Shown piece by piece: positions 7,403 to 16,789 of a DNA stretch of 64,000 bases. The translations under genes were made by a program, and so were the position numbers. The notes under the pieces were generated by a model. That model ran no database searches, was not told where the DNA came from, and saw nothing but the letters and a program-made list of their open reading frames with translations. How positions within the stretch are numbered: the first letter of the stretch is position 1; every line of letters starts with the position of its first letter. The stretch covers positions 1 through 64,000 of the forward strand of contig JAQTZZ010000014.1 in assembly GCA_028687545.1 (NCBI GenBank). Reading direction: 5' to 3'. The stretch is from Candidatus Wallbacteria bacterium (GTDB taxonomy: Bacteria > Muiribacteriota > JAQTZZ01).

Positions 7403-10108
7403 TTAATCCCGTTTTCTTGAATCCTGTGGCAGCACGATGCAGAAATCAGTGTGCAGGTTAAAGAAATAGCTGCCCTTTTCCGGTGAAGACCGGATGAAGT
7501 GCTCGTTCTTGTTGTCCCTCAGCAATAGCCGCAACTGGTAAATCGCGTTCCTGACTGAGTTCCCGTCACTCTCCTGCTCGTATTTATTCCCAAATACCAG
7601 TTCGAAAATTTCAGGAGTCCGAAGAACTGCACCAGGTTCACGGACCAGTTCAAGCAGCAGGCTGCAAAGCTTCTGGCGCTGGAATATCTTCACAATCCTT
7701 CCCTTCAGCAGCATTTCATGATTGATGAAATCAATGAAAATCTCAAATCCGTTTTTTCTTCTGCAGCTCACCTCAAGCTCTTTGAAGGAGACAATGTTTC
7801 TGCCCTTGGAAGTAAGAAAGATACAGTTTTCGTGCGCTTTGTTGAAGGCATCCTCGGCAAGTTCCAGACCATAATTTATCCAGCGCTGATATCCTGGCGA
7901 AAACTGCTCCATGGTAGTCCGGAAGTGCTGCAGGTAAAATTTTTCGGTTTCCGTTTCCAGAAGCATTCCTTTAGCCCTGGCCATGAAATAATAAAAGTAA
8001 ACCAGCAACTCCCGGTTGTCGCTCTGTTCCGAGAATTTCCCCGCAAGTTCGAGATGCGGCAGAGCGCGGGCAGGCTCGTTATTGATCAGCAGAAACTGAG
8101 CGTAAAGCTGGTGTGCCCAAATCTTGTTGGTGGGAAAATCAATTTTTTCATATAGTTCCAGGGCTTTTTTGAAGCTGAGTTCAGCCTCGGCGTTGTCACC
8201 GGTATAAGTACAGACCTCACCTACTCCCCGCTGCAGGCTGGCCTGTTCAAAGGTCCAGCTGAACTTGGAGGCGGTTTTCAGGGCTTTCCTGAGAATCCTG
8301 ATCGAATCCTTGTATCGTTTCAGCAGAGTGAAAGTGCATGCCAGTAAGCTGTAATCCCTCATCAGATCCCGTAAAGCACGGATTTTCTTGTGGATGCGGA
8401 TGGCACGCCTCAAGGTCACCACCGCCTCTTCCCTTCTGCAGAGTTCGCGTAGATTGTAAGCTTTCTGGCGCAGCGTGAAAGCCAGCTGTTCCGTGGCTCC
8501 AGAATCCCTGAAAATCTGTTCGGCGAGCTCGAGATATTTCAGGGAATCTTCGATCCTGCCTCTGTATGTCAGGAAAATTGAATAACTGGTAAAAACCCTG
8601 GCTCTGAACAGAGGAGTGGAAATCTGATCCACCTCCCCGATCGCCTGCTCCAGGTGTTCGGCTGAGAGTTCAACATTGCCCAGGTAATTATAAGCCAGCC
8701 CGAGTTGAGTCAGGGCACCGACTCTGTCTTCTGTTGACTGGAGCTTTGTCAATGCCTTCCTGTAAAATTCTGCAGCTTCAGAGTAGTTAGAGAGGCAGAA
8801 CTTAAGCTCAGCCGTCAACAGGTCGCGCTCTGTTTTTGAACTGAGGGAAGCAATCAGGCTTTCCACTTCTTGAGTAATCTTTCTGGATAACAGGTATTCG
8901 ATTCTGGCTCTGAAGATCTCTTGCCCCCTGTAGCCGGACGAGAGTTTCAATGCCTGTGCGAGCACAGTATCGAAGCTCTCGGTTTTCTCCCCGAGAATCA
9001 GGAGTTTCTTGTGGATTTCCAGAGCCGTGTCTACTGCCCTTTCCGGGATTTCAGCCTGGACGAAATGATAAAACGCTTCCAGCAGTTCGACAGGGGTTGA
9101 ATCGGCTTGACTGAACTTCAGAGCAGCCTCGAAATGATGTTTCTTCTTTTCAGCCTGATCCATGATCCTGTCGGTGTATTCTTTGAACAGATCATGCACT
9201 GAAACGGCACCTGAATGATTCACTTCAACCAGGTAGTTGTTCCTCAGGTTTTTCATGCTGCGCCTGGTTCCAGCATTGTCAGGGTGAGGCAGCCTATCAG
9301 GGAAAACCGGGATTCTGAGGACAGAAAGGCGGGATACTATCTCCTTGTCTTTTCCGGAAAGTCTCTCCCAGACCCTGTCCAGCAGATATCTGTTTCGTTC
9401 TGCCAGGTAGTCAGAAGGATTTTCCAGCAGATACTGCGGGGAATATCCGCCCGACACCAGGAGGCTGATCATCAGTTTGAGTGAAAAAGAATGCCCCCGG
9501 ATTTTCCGGTACAATTCATGTTTTAAGCGTTCAGGCAGTTTATCCATTTCATGCAGTTCAAAATAGGAGTCCATCATTCTGGAAGAATCCTGGAAGCTCA
9601 TTCCTTCCAGATTCAGGATCAGATAATCAGGATCATTGACGCCGTATGTTTCGGCCCGTTTGCGGGACAGGATCACAAGTTTCCCTTTCTTCAAGCCTGA
9701 AAGGACTGTCTCTACAAAACGGCCGGAAAGCTGATCCGAAACCAGATGAAAATCGTCGATGAACAGGATCAGTGAATTTTCATCCAGGATTCTGACGATC
9801 TTTTCTGGAATCTTTGAGCCTGAGGAGATTTCTGTCCTGATTCCGTATATTTCCTTGATTTTCTGAGCGATTTCAGTCGAAAGGTCGTCCAGGTCCCAGC
9901 CATTCTTGCAGGTGATCCAGAAAATCCGATCCTGGTACGCCTTTTTGGCGTTGAGGCGGCCTGCGAAACTAAGACCCAGCGAGGTTTTTCCGATTCCAGG
10001 TATACCGGAGATCACAATCACTTTGTGACCGGGAAAGCCTGACATCAGATGATCAAGTTCCTGTTCCCTGCCGAAAAAATTGGCTGTGGTGAAAGGCAAT
10101 TGGGACAT
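7403..10108 (-). CDS. STAND ATPase regulator: NTPase, TPR array, C-terminal winged helix
   Basis: A 901-residue signal-transducing ATPase. It has a P-loop NTPase module with FFGREQEL (11-18), Walker A SGIPGIGKT (34-42) and Walker B LILFIDDFH (113-121). A helical winged region follows, then a long TPR superhelix (about 340-760; e.g. LGLAYNLGNVELSAEHLEQA-type repeats). The last 110 residues (LLKGRIVKIFQRQKLCSLLL, then NSVRNAIYQLRLLLRD and SPEKGSYFF) look like an OmpR/PhoB-type winged-helix DNA-binding domain. The layout resembles MalT/AfsR-type regulators, but with the DNA-binding domain at the C-terminus. ATG 10108 is one base past the nadK stop; a TTG at 10120 is less likely. It is probably cotranscribed with tlyA-nadK. 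Ligand and target promoters are unknown. Confidence 0.85.
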   Translation of the reverse strand: MSQLPFTTANFFGREQELDHLMSGFPGHKVIVISGIPGIGKTSLGLSFAGRLNAKKAYQDRIFWITCKNGWDLDDLSTEIAQKIKEIYGIRTEISSGSKIPEKIVRILDENSLILFIDDFHLVSDQLSGRFVETVLSGLKKGKLVILSRKRAETYGVNDPDYLILNLEGMSFQDSSRMMDSYFELHEMDKLPERLKHELYRKIRGHSFSLKLMISLLVSGGYSPQYLLENPSDYLAERNRYLLDRVWERLSGKDKEIVSRLSVLRIPVFPDRLPHPDNAGTRRSMKNLRNNYLVEVNHSGAVSVHDLFKEYTDRIMDQAEKKKHHFEAALKFSQADSTPVELLEAFYHFVQAEIPERAVDTALEIHKKLLILGEKTESFDTVLAQALKLSSGYRGQEIFRARIEYLLSRKITQEVESLIASLSSKTERDLLTAELKFCLSNYSEAAEFYRKALTKLQSTEDRVGALTQLGLAYNYLGNVELSAEHLEQAIGEVDQISTPLFRARVFTSYSIFLTYRGRIEDSLKYLELAEQIFRDSGATEQLAFTLRQKAYNLRELCRREEAVVTLRRAIRIHKKIRALRDLMRDYSLLACTFTLLKRYKDSIRILRKALKTASKFSWTFEQASLQRGVGEVCTYTGDNAEAELSFKKALELYEKIDFPTNKIWAHQLYAQFLLINNEPARALPHLELAGKFSEQSDNRELLVYFYYFMARAKGMLLETETEKFYLQHFRTTMEQFSPGYQRWINYGLELAEDAFNKAHENCIFLTSKGRNIVSFKELEVSCRRKNGFEIFIDFINHEMLLKGRIVKIFQRQKLCSLLLELVREPGAVLRTPEIFELVFGNKYEQESDGNSVRNAIYQLRLLLRDNKNEHFIRSSPEKGSYFFNLHTDFCIVLPQDSRKRD

Positions 10109-10109
10109 A

Positions 10110-10961
10110 TCAGTTCCCAAGTTTTTTCCGCAGGACAGAGAAAAAATTGATCTCTTTGAAAGTCAGGACATTGATGAAAGTCGAGGGTGAGAGTATTTCC
10201 ACGCAGCTTTCAGGTCCCAGTTGGATGCCCGAAACGCCGTCAATCGTCAGCAATACATCATCCTGTGCCTCTTCGGCCCTGGCTGAAAGGACTGCACCCG
10301 GCGGCATCACGATCGGCCTGCAGCTGAGCGAATGGGGCGCGATTGGAGTGACTATGATCGTACGCATTTCAGGGTAGGCTACCGGGCCGCCTGCAGAAAG
10401 GGAGTACCCGGTGGAACCGGTGGCGGAAGAGAAGATCACTCCATCGCCGCGGTAGCTCTCCACCACCTGGTCCTGCAGCCTGATCTCGATCTTGATCAGC
10501 CTGGCATGCCTGGCACGGGAAATCACCGCGTCATTAATCGCAATGAAGCTCTTCCTGGTTTCTCTTTCGTAGACAGTCACCTTCAGAAAATAGCGTTTCT
10601 GCAGCTGAAAACGCTTTGCCAAGACGTCCGAAAGCCTTTCCTCCACATCCCTGAAGTCAATTTCGGTAAGGAACCCGAGCCTCCCAACATTAATACCGAA
10701 GAGGGGTACATCAGAGAGAGCCATGGCTCTGGCTACATTCAGAAAAGTCCCATCCCCGCCCAGCACAATGGCGAGGTCCAGATGGCTATAACGACAGCCT
10801 TTGTCAGGCCAGTCTGAAAACAGCGGATAATCGTTGAAATACTCGTATGAAACCCGATTCAGCTCCAGCCAGTGCCTGATTTTAATCGAGCAGTCAGCGG
10901 TACTCGGCCGGGCAGGGTTGACGAACAGTCCAATTTTCTTGAATTCAAGTTCCTTTGTCAT
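10110..10961 (-). CDS. nadK: NAD kinase
   Basis: Phosphorylates NAD to NADP in the cytoplasm using ATP or polyphosphate. The 283-residue product shows the diagnostic GGDGT (68-72, in VLGGDGTFLNVAR), the second conserved motif as AINDAVISR (the NE/D motif, here Asp143), and the glycine-rich GDGVIFSSATGSTGYSLSAGGP region (171-192). Length is normal for the bacterial family. I chose ATG 10961; TTG 10970 is possible. Either start overlaps the end of tlyA (17 or 26 bases), so the two are translationally coupled, a pairing seen in many bacteria. The STAND regulator follows one base after its stop codon. Confidence 0.96.
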   Translation of the reverse strand: MTKELEFKKIGLFVNPARPSTADCSIKIRHWLELNRVSYEYFNDYPLFSDWPDKGCRYSHLDLAIVLGGDGTFLNVARAMALSDVPLFGINVGRLGFLTEIDFRDVEERLSDVLAKRFQLQKRYFLKVTVYERETRKSFIAINDAVISRARHARLIKIEIRLQDQVVESYRGDGVIFSSATGSTGYSLSAGGPVAYPEMRTIIVTPIAPHSLSCRPIVMPPGAVLSARAEEAQDDVLLTIDGVSGIQLGPESCVEILSPSTFINVLTFKEINFFSVLRKKLGN

Positions 10962-11748
10962 ATAGTTCAAACCAAGCTTTCTTTATAATATCGCTGAAAT
11001 CAACGGGGGAATCAAGCCCTGACAGCCCGAGGTGCAGGAGGAACTCGATATTTCCCTTGGGGCCAGTGATCGGAGAATGAGTTGCTCCTCTCAATCTGAA
11101 GCCTGCGGCGCGTAAATCCCCTGTCACTTCAGACAGGGTGCGCAGATGCAGTTCCCGGTCGCGTACCACTCCCTTCTCCACATCGGCTTTTCCAACTTCG
11201 AACTGAGGTTTGACAAGCATCACCAGTTCAGTGGAAGTCAGAGAAAATTCCAGGAATTTGGAAATCAGAAGTCTCAAGGAAATAAAGGAAACATCGGCTG
11301 AGATGAAATCCAGATCCGAATCGACTTCGGATCTTTCAAGATAACGGAAATTTCTCCGTTCCAGTAAAACCACACGCGGATCTTTCCTTAATTTGAAATC
11401 AAGCTGCCCGTATCCGACATCGACAGCGTAAATTTTTGCAGCTCCATTCTGGAGCAGACAATCTGTGAAACCTCCTGTAGAAGCACCCACGTCCAGGCAG
11501 GTTTTCCCGGTTGCCTCGATTTTGAATTCAGTGAGAGCACGTTCGAGCTTCAAGCCGCCCCGGGAGACATATTTCAGTCTCTCTTTGAGCCTGAGCCTGC
11601 CGGCATCTTCAAGAGCCACTTGATGCGACGGCTTGTCGACCCTCTGGTCACCGAGCAAAACATCGCCCCTCATGATCAGTGCCTTGGCTTCTTCCCTGGA
11701 TCTGGTCAGGCCCAGGTCAGTTAGTAATAAATCCACTCTTTTTTTCAT
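10945..11748 (-). CDS. tlyA: TlyA-family rRNA (cytidine-2'-O)-methyltransferase
   Basis: A 267-residue protein with an S4 RNA-binding domain (about 1-60, RVDLLLTDLGLTRSREEAK) and an FtsJ-like methyltransferase domain. The SAM motif is CLDVGASTGGFTDCLL (84-99). Residues of the K-D-K-E type are visible: Lys67 in RGGLKLER, Asp in SADVSFISL, Lys in MLVKPQFEVG, and a late Glu in GNIEFLLHL. Family members 2'-O-methylate 16S/23S rRNA and some act as hemolysins. ATG 11748 gives the standard MKKRVDLLL start. A longer reading from ATG 11814, preceded closely by GAGGAA, would add 22 atypical residues; I consider it unlikely but cannot exclude it. It heads the tlyA-nadK-STAND group. Confidence 0.93.
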   Translation of the reverse strand: MKKRVDLLLTDLGLTRSREEAKALIMRGDVLLGDQRVDKPSHQVALEDAGRLRLKERLKYVSRGGLKLERALTEFKIEATGKTCLDVGASTGGFTDCLLQNGAAKIYAVDVGYGQLDFKLRKDPRVVLLERRNFRYLERSEVDSDLDFISADVSFISLRLLISKFLEFSLTSTELVMLVKPQFEVGKADVEKGVVRDRELHLRTLSEVTGDLRAAGFRLRGATHSPITGPKGNIEFLLHLGLSGLDSPVDFSDIIKKAWFELYDKGT

Positions 11749-11820
11749 ATTTATTTTAAAATGTAGCTGAAAAATATGTTTTTTACAATTTCCGGTAGGG
11801 ATTATTTTCTCCATTTCCTC

Positions 11821-11852
11821 TTGAATTATGGGCTCTCTGCTGATATTATAAT
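11821..11852 (+). promoter_or_regulatory. possible promoter giving a near-leaderless PHP transcript
   Basis: TTGAAT (11821-11826) is 17 bases before TATTAT (11844-11849); a perfect TATAAT overlaps at 11847-11852. Either -10 box places the transcription start within a few bases of ATG 11858. There is no ribosome-binding site in between. Confidence 0.45.
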
Positions 11853-11857
11853 GGGTT

Positions 11858-12688
11858 ATGGAAATTGTAGCTGATCTCCATCTTCATACAAACTGCTCGG
11901 ACGGTCTGTTAAGCCCGGAAAAAATGGTTAACATGGCATTTGAATTTGGACTTTCGGCATGTTCCATTACCGACCATGACACCGTCGATGGGCTTGAATC
12001 CGCCATTGAGAAAGGACGGAAAATCGGGGTAGAGGTGATTCCTGGGATTGAATTGAATACTGATGGACCGGGGGGAGAAGTCCATATTCTGGGCTATTAC
12101 ATTCCCCATCAGGATCCGGTGTTCCTGGAAGAGCTTAAAATTCTGAAGCAGGCCAGGGTAGTGCGGATGAAGAAAATGCTTGAAAACATGAAAAAAATCG
12201 GGATCACCGTCTATCTCGAGGAAATTCTTCATGAAGCGGGAAATGCTCCTCCAGGCAGGCCACACCTGGCCAGAGTGCTTGTAAAAAATGGTTTTTCATT
12301 CTCATTTGAAGACGCTTTCCGCCGATACCTTGAGAAAGGGAAACCCGGGTATGAGCCGCATTTCCATAAACTGACACCGAAAACAGCCATCCAGCTGATC
12401 AAGAGATTCAACGGTCTTGCGGTGATTGCCCATCCCTTCACCAGCAGTTACGGGGAGGCTGAGATTAAAGGGCTCCTTCCTTACGGGCTTGATGGGATCG
12501 AAGTTTTCCACAGCAAGCATAACAGCATGACGGAAAAGGAATACTTCTTGATCACTGACAAATACCATCTCCTTGCAACAGGCGGCTCAGACTGCCACGG
12601 AGAGCAAACGGTATGCGGACTTCTTGTCGGCAAGTACGGTCTTACTGCTGAACATTTCAATAATTTCAAATCAAAAGCGAGGTGTTAA
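11858..12688 (+). CDS. PHP-domain phosphoesterase (RNase AM/YciV-like)
   Basis: A 276-residue metal-dependent phosphoesterase of the PHP family. Metal ligands are visible in order: DLHLHTNCSDG (6-16), SITDHDTVDG (37-46), PGIELNT, a mid-domain GRPHLARVL, then VIAHPF and GGSDCHG near the end. This set matches YciV/TrpH-type PHP proteins; the E. coli member is a 5'-3' exonuclease acting on 3',5'-bisphosphonucleotides and on rRNA 5' ends. Length is typical. The ATG at 11858 lacks a ribosome site and a -10-like box lies five to eight bases upstream, so translation may be leaderless. The ribosome site of the following TPR gene lies inside its last codons, so the two are cotranscribed. Confidence 0.9.
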   Translation: MEIVADLHLHTNCSDGLLSPEKMVNMAFEFGLSACSITDHDTVDGLESAIEKGRKIGVEVIPGIELNTDGPGGEVHILGYYIPHQDPVFLEELKILKQARVVRMKKMLENMKKIGITVYLEEILHEAGNAPPGRPHLARVLVKNGFSFSFEDAFRRYLEKGKPGYEPHFHKLTPKTAIQLIKRFNGLAVIAHPFTSSYGEAEIKGLLPYGLDGIEVFHSKHNSMTEKEYFLITDKYHLLATGGSDCHGEQTVCGLLVGKYGLTAEHFNNFKSKARC

Positions 12689-12689
12689 G

Positions 12690-14027
12690 ATGATGAACAT
12701 CCTGATTGAAATGATATGCGCATTGGTGCTCCTGTTTCCAACACCAGGCCGGGCAACTACCGAAGCAGATGTTGAAACAGTCAGGAAGCAGTTCGAAGGC
12801 CTGGCGATCGGTGAAGACCGGGAAAAGAAGCAGAAAAAAGACTGGCTCACCGAAACCCTGGAACAGATGTACCAAGCTGAGCAGGAAGAAAAATGGGAGG
12901 AAGTGATCCGGCTTTCGGAAAAGGTGCTGGACTTCGACGCTGGTCACAGGGAAGCGAAGACAGCCTGGACCAACGCCAAGCAGAAACTATTCTGGAAGCG
13001 GTACGGCGACCATTTCATCTTCGGCATCATCATCCTGATCGCGGCTCCCTGGCTCTTCAAATTTCTACAGGAACTGATCAATTTCAAACCCACCAAAGAT
13101 GCCTATCTTTCAAAAGGCAGGGATCTCTATAACGATAAAAAATGGCAGAAACTAATCGACTATTACAAGAAGATCATGGAAAACCCACGTTATGCAGAGG
13201 AATTGCAGATGAAGGATCTGGCAGACATCAACTTACAGATCGGCATGGCCTATACTAACCTCGGTAAACTCCCCCAGGCCACCAAGGCTCTGACCGAAAC
13301 TCTCAAATACGATAATACGATCGACGCCGCCCACACCCAGCTCACCCGGCTCTTTCTCAAGCAAAACGCCACCCACGAGCGAGCTTTACAGGAATATCAG
13401 CTCTACTTCAAGCACTTCCCGACTGACATGGAAATCTGCGGCATTCTCGCAAAGTATTACCTGAGCAAAGAATTGAATACTGACGACGCATTGACGGTGT
13501 ACCGGAAATACCTCAAGGTCGAACCGGACAACAAAGACATCATCAAACTGATAGTCACCCGTTTTATCAGAAAACATGAAAGCACGAAAGAAGCGATGGA
13601 GCTCTATGAAAAATTTCTTGGCTTCTTCCCGAATAAGCAGGAAGTAAGGCGGGAACTGGCCAAGATTTATTTTACCTTCGCTATGTATGAGAAAGCGATC
13701 GAGTGCTGCAAGGCCCTGATTGAGAAAGGATTCCTCGACGACGAAGACCTGCACAAAATCAATGTTGAATCCCATCAGAAAATGGGTAAATACGAAGAAC
13801 TGAAGCATTACTATGAAGACTGCAAAGTCAAGTTTTCCCAGTTCACCCGTTTCGTGGAACTCGCCAACAAGATCATCGGAAAGGGCGAAGAAACCGAATA
13901 TGCAGAAAAAATCGTGCAGAAAAAGGAAGAGGAAGACAGCAACTTTTACATCTGCCCCAACTGCGCACATCTCAATCCGATCGACAGCGAATATTGCCTT
14001 GGCTGTGGTAAGCTCATCAAGGAATAG
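12690..14027 (+). CDS. membrane TPR protein with C-terminal zinc ribbon
   Basis: A 445-residue protein. A hydrophobic N-terminus (1-20, signal or anchor) is followed by about 85 charged residues and a transmembrane helix at about 109-127 (FIFGIIILIAAPWLF). Some 280 residues of TPR repeats come next (e.g. INLQIGMAYTNLGKLPQATKALTETLKYD). The protein ends with a zinc ribbon, CPNC (422-425) and CLGC (436-439). The predicted topology puts the TPR array and zinc ribbon in the cytoplasm. GAGGTG lies five bases before ATG 12690; the longer frame from 12573 lies within the PHP gene and is discarded. It precedes a second, larger membrane TPR protein by 47 bases, and the pair probably forms one system. 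Function unknown. Confidence 0.85.
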   Translation: MMNILIEMICALVLLFPTPGRATTEADVETVRKQFEGLAIGEDREKKQKKDWLTETLEQMYQAEQEEKWEEVIRLSEKVLDFDAGHREAKTAWTNAKQKLFWKRYGDHFIFGIIILIAAPWLFKFLQELINFKPTKDAYLSKGRDLYNDKKWQKLIDYYKKIMENPRYAEELQMKDLADINLQIGMAYTNLGKLPQATKALTETLKYDNTIDAAHTQLTRLFLKQNATHERALQEYQLYFKHFPTDMEICGILAKYYLSKELNTDDALTVYRKYLKVEPDNKDIIKLIVTRFIRKHESTKEAMELYEKFLGFFPNKQEVRRELAKIYFTFAMYEKAIECCKALIEKGFLDDEDLHKINVESHQKMGKYEELKHYYEDCKVKFSQFTRFVELANKIIGKGEETEYAEKIVQKKEEEDSNFYICPNCAHLNPIDSEYCLGCGKLIKE

Positions 14028-14074
14028 CAGATGGTCGAATATGTTAGTCTGCACTGACAGAGGGATTTAAAAGA

Positions 14075-16789
14075 ATGCGGATTCTTTATGCTCTCATTTT
14101 TGTCTGTCTGTCAGGCTTGCCGCTCCTCGCGGATGATTCTGTGGAAGTATATGAAGTCAACAGCCCGGATGAGATAGTCAACACCGTGGACACAGAAGGC
14201 GATTCCGCCCAGCCCGCTGATAGCGAACCTGAGGCGAATGATGAAACAGCCAGCGATTCCATCAGAGGGAACACTCTCAAGGAAATTGCCCAGCCGATCA
14301 CCCAGGAATACACGATTGATGAGATGTACAAGCGTGGAGAGACATTCCTGAACAACAAGGAATATGATCTGGCAGCTAAAGAATACAAGTCCATAATCCG
14401 CAAGAACAACCGGGAAGCAAACGCCTACGACAAGCTCGCCAAAACATACGACTTCCAGGAAGATTATGAGCGGGAGTCGTCGACTTATCAACTGCTTTAT
14501 AAAATTTTTCCTGCCAAGGAAAATAACGATAAACTTCAGGCTTCTCTGAAAAAATTTGTCAATCAGCTGAATAAATTTTATCTCCAGTATCCTTCAGAAG
14601 CGATGATTCCAGCCAAAATTGCTGAAGTCTATTACAAGATCGGGGACCCTGACAAAGCAGAAAAATTCGCGAAAGAAGCGATTGGTCTGAAGAAGACTAC
14701 AGCCAAGGCCTATTATATTCTGGCACTGCTGTTCAGAGACAAAAAAGACCTGCAAAGAGCTTATGAAAATATCACCGCGGCTTTCGGTTTTGAACCTGAA
14801 ACTCAGGAATATTTCCAGCTGCTGAACACCATCAGCAAAATGAGGGAGAAGGAGCAGGAGAGCAGGCCCAAGGTGGAAACCAAGGAAATTATCGACACCC
14901 CATACTTTACAAATGCTCTGCGCCTCATCGAACGGAAGGAATACATCCAGGCTCTGGAGCAGCTCGAAAAGGCACAGGAGCAATTCCCGAACAATAAGGA
15001 AATCCTTGCGAGAATCACTGAAGTTCAAAAGCTCAAGCGCGAGGCATCTGAAGCCCTTCTTGCTTTGAACATGGGTGTAGCCTGGTTCGCGGACGGAAAA
15101 TACAACCTTACTGTAGAAAAATATCAGAAGGAAATCATCGACAAAAACCGAGTGAATCTGGTGGATTACCTCTCTTTTTACAGTCTTCTTCTCCGCTCTT
15201 ATTACAACCTGGGACGCTGGGATGACTGCATCAGGACCAGCAATCTTCTGCTCGAACAAGTCCCTATAGCAGTAGAAGCTTATTATTATGCCGGTCTTTC
15301 CTGCGAACAGACCGGGAAAAACGATCAGGCTTTCAAATACTTTCTCAAAGCCATGACCCTGCCGGTGGAGCTGGTGAAACACCCCGAATTCAGGCGCACC
15401 CTGGAAAGCAAAGTGTTTTATTATAAACTGCGTAAAAACAGCGGCTGGATTTTTCTCTTGATCCTGCTGACCTCAGGGTTGGCAGGCGGCGGCTGGTTCC
15501 TTTTCAATCAAGGACCTTTCAAGAAAAAAAGACTGCTCGGAAAATTACAGTCTGCCTTTGAAGAACGCAAAGTTTCTGAAGTGAGCGATCTGTATCGGAA
15601 GCTTGAAAAAATGCCTCTGTCTCCCTCAGAAACAAAGTCTGTCTATGGAATCTGGGCTGAATCGAACTTTCAGCAGGGAAATTATGAAAAGTCCCTGACC
15701 GCACTGAAAAATGTGATAAAAGTAGATCCGAATGACATCCAGAGCCACTCCCTGATCGCGAAAATTTTCCTGAAAAAAGAGATTCTGTCCGACGAAGCCC
15801 TTTACGAATACGCCAGATTGATCAAGAAAGAACCCAACAACATCGAACTCCTGCACCTGATCGTAAAGTTTTTCAATTCTTCCGGGGAAAAACTTTTTGA
15901 AAAATGGAACAAGACTTTCGGCAACGATCTGCCTCTGATTCTGGAGACACTTTACCGTCTGGAGCCGGCCAACCCTGAGGTTCTGCACTTGTGGACGATT
16001 CTGGCTCTCAAGGAAAAACGATCTGACGACAAGTCCAGAGAGATTTATGAGCGCTATCTCGAATTCAACAAGGACGAGAAACTGGCGCTGCAGATAAAAC
16101 CGATCCTGCTGCGCGGATACTACAACCTGCAAAAACATGAAAAGGCTCTGAACCTCGGCGTGGAGCTGCTGGAAAAGATCCCTGAAGAAAAAGAACTGTT
16201 CATGATTGTCGCCGATATTTGTGAACAGGAAGATAAAATCACCTGGCTGCTCGCGCATCTGGAGAAAATGGCCAACAAAAATCCGGGCCGGAGTGCCTTC
16301 CGAGAATACATCTCTCAACTGCGGGAAAAAATCAAGCTGCGTGAAAATCAGATTGTGGACGCCTCTGATTCTAAGGTCGGTGAACTTTCCGTGGATGAAG
16401 TCAAAAATCTGTTCGAAGAAGGCAAGGAACTGTTTAAAAGCGGGGAACTCAACCAGGCCATCGCTTTCTTCAGGAAATGCTTTAAATTCAGCCCAGACAC
16501 CTTTATGCAGCATCGCAGCAGCAAGCTGCTGATTCTCAGTTATCTGCGGAAAGGTTTGTTCGATCTCGCCAACGAACAATACAAAATCACGAATTTCGAC
16601 GAGATCGGGATGTCTCCTGATCTGAAGGAATTATGTTATCTGATTGGTGAAGCCTTCGAAAAAGCCGGCCTTTTCGAGGATGCCATGCAAATGTATGACA
16701 AGATCTGCAGGGTAGATGTCAGCTACCGCGATTCCTTCGACCGATTCGAGCGCTTGAGAAATTATGTAGAAAAGAATGAATCAATTTAG
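14075..16789 (+). CDS. large transmembrane TPR protein with TPR arrays on both sides
   Basis: A 904-residue protein with a signal peptide (1-19, MRILYALIFVCLSGLPLLA) and an acidic linker (20-85). A first TPR region (about 86-440) is followed by one transmembrane helix at about 457-478 (WIFLLILLTSGLAGGGWFLF) with the basic patch KKKR, and a second TPR region runs to the C-terminus. If the signal is cleaved, the first array is extracytoplasmic and the second cytoplasmic. Repeats such as AAKEYKSIIRKNNREANAYDKLAKTY and NYEKSLTALKNVIKVDPND are clear. It follows the zinc-ribbon TPR gene in the same direction. Its stop codon TAG forms the first bases of a palindromic element. I do not recognise a named family; a scaffolding role is only inferred. 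Confidence 0.85.
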   Translation: MRILYALIFVCLSGLPLLADDSVEVYEVNSPDEIVNTVDTEGDSAQPADSEPEANDETASDSIRGNTLKEIAQPITQEYTIDEMYKRGETFLNNKEYDLAAKEYKSIIRKNNREANAYDKLAKTYDFQEDYERESSTYQLLYKIFPAKENNDKLQASLKKFVNQLNKFYLQYPSEAMIPAKIAEVYYKIGDPDKAEKFAKEAIGLKKTTAKAYYILALLFRDKKDLQRAYENITAAFGFEPETQEYFQLLNTISKMREKEQESRPKVETKEIIDTPYFTNALRLIERKEYIQALEQLEKAQEQFPNNKEILARITEVQKLKREASEALLALNMGVAWFADGKYNLTVEKYQKEIIDKNRVNLVDYLSFYSLLLRSYYNLGRWDDCIRTSNLLLEQVPIAVEAYYYAGLSCEQTGKNDQAFKYFLKAMTLPVELVKHPEFRRTLESKVFYYKLRKNSGWIFLLILLTSGLAGGGWFLFNQGPFKKKRLLGKLQSAFEERKVSEVSDLYRKLEKMPLSPSETKSVYGIWAESNFQQGNYEKSLTALKNVIKVDPNDIQSHSLIAKIFLKKEILSDEALYEYARLIKKEPNNIELLHLIVKFFNSSGEKLFEKWNKTFGNDLPLILETLYRLEPANPEVLHLWTILALKEKRSDDKSREIYERYLEFNKDEKLALQIKPILLRGYYNLQKHEKALNLGVELLEKIPEEKELFMIVADICEQEDKITWLLAHLEKMANKNPGRSAFREYISQLREKIKLRENQIVDASDSKVGELSVDEVKNLFEEGKELFKSGELNQAIAFFRKCFKFSPDTFMQHRSSKLLILSYLRKGLFDLANEQYKITNFDEIGMSPDLKELCYLIGEAFEKAGLFEDAMQMYDKICRVDVSYRDSFDRFERLRNYVEKNESI

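Noticed and set aside
7403-10108. Antiphage defence (Avs-type STAND) protein
   Set aside because: The C-terminal DNA-binding domain and the coupling to nadK point to a transcription regulator; no effector domain or defence neighbours are present.
15626-16579. A 317-residue open frame antisense to the large TPR gene
   Set aside because: Long antisense frames are common opposite Glu/Lys-rich genes; composition is Phe/Gln-rich and unlike a real protein.
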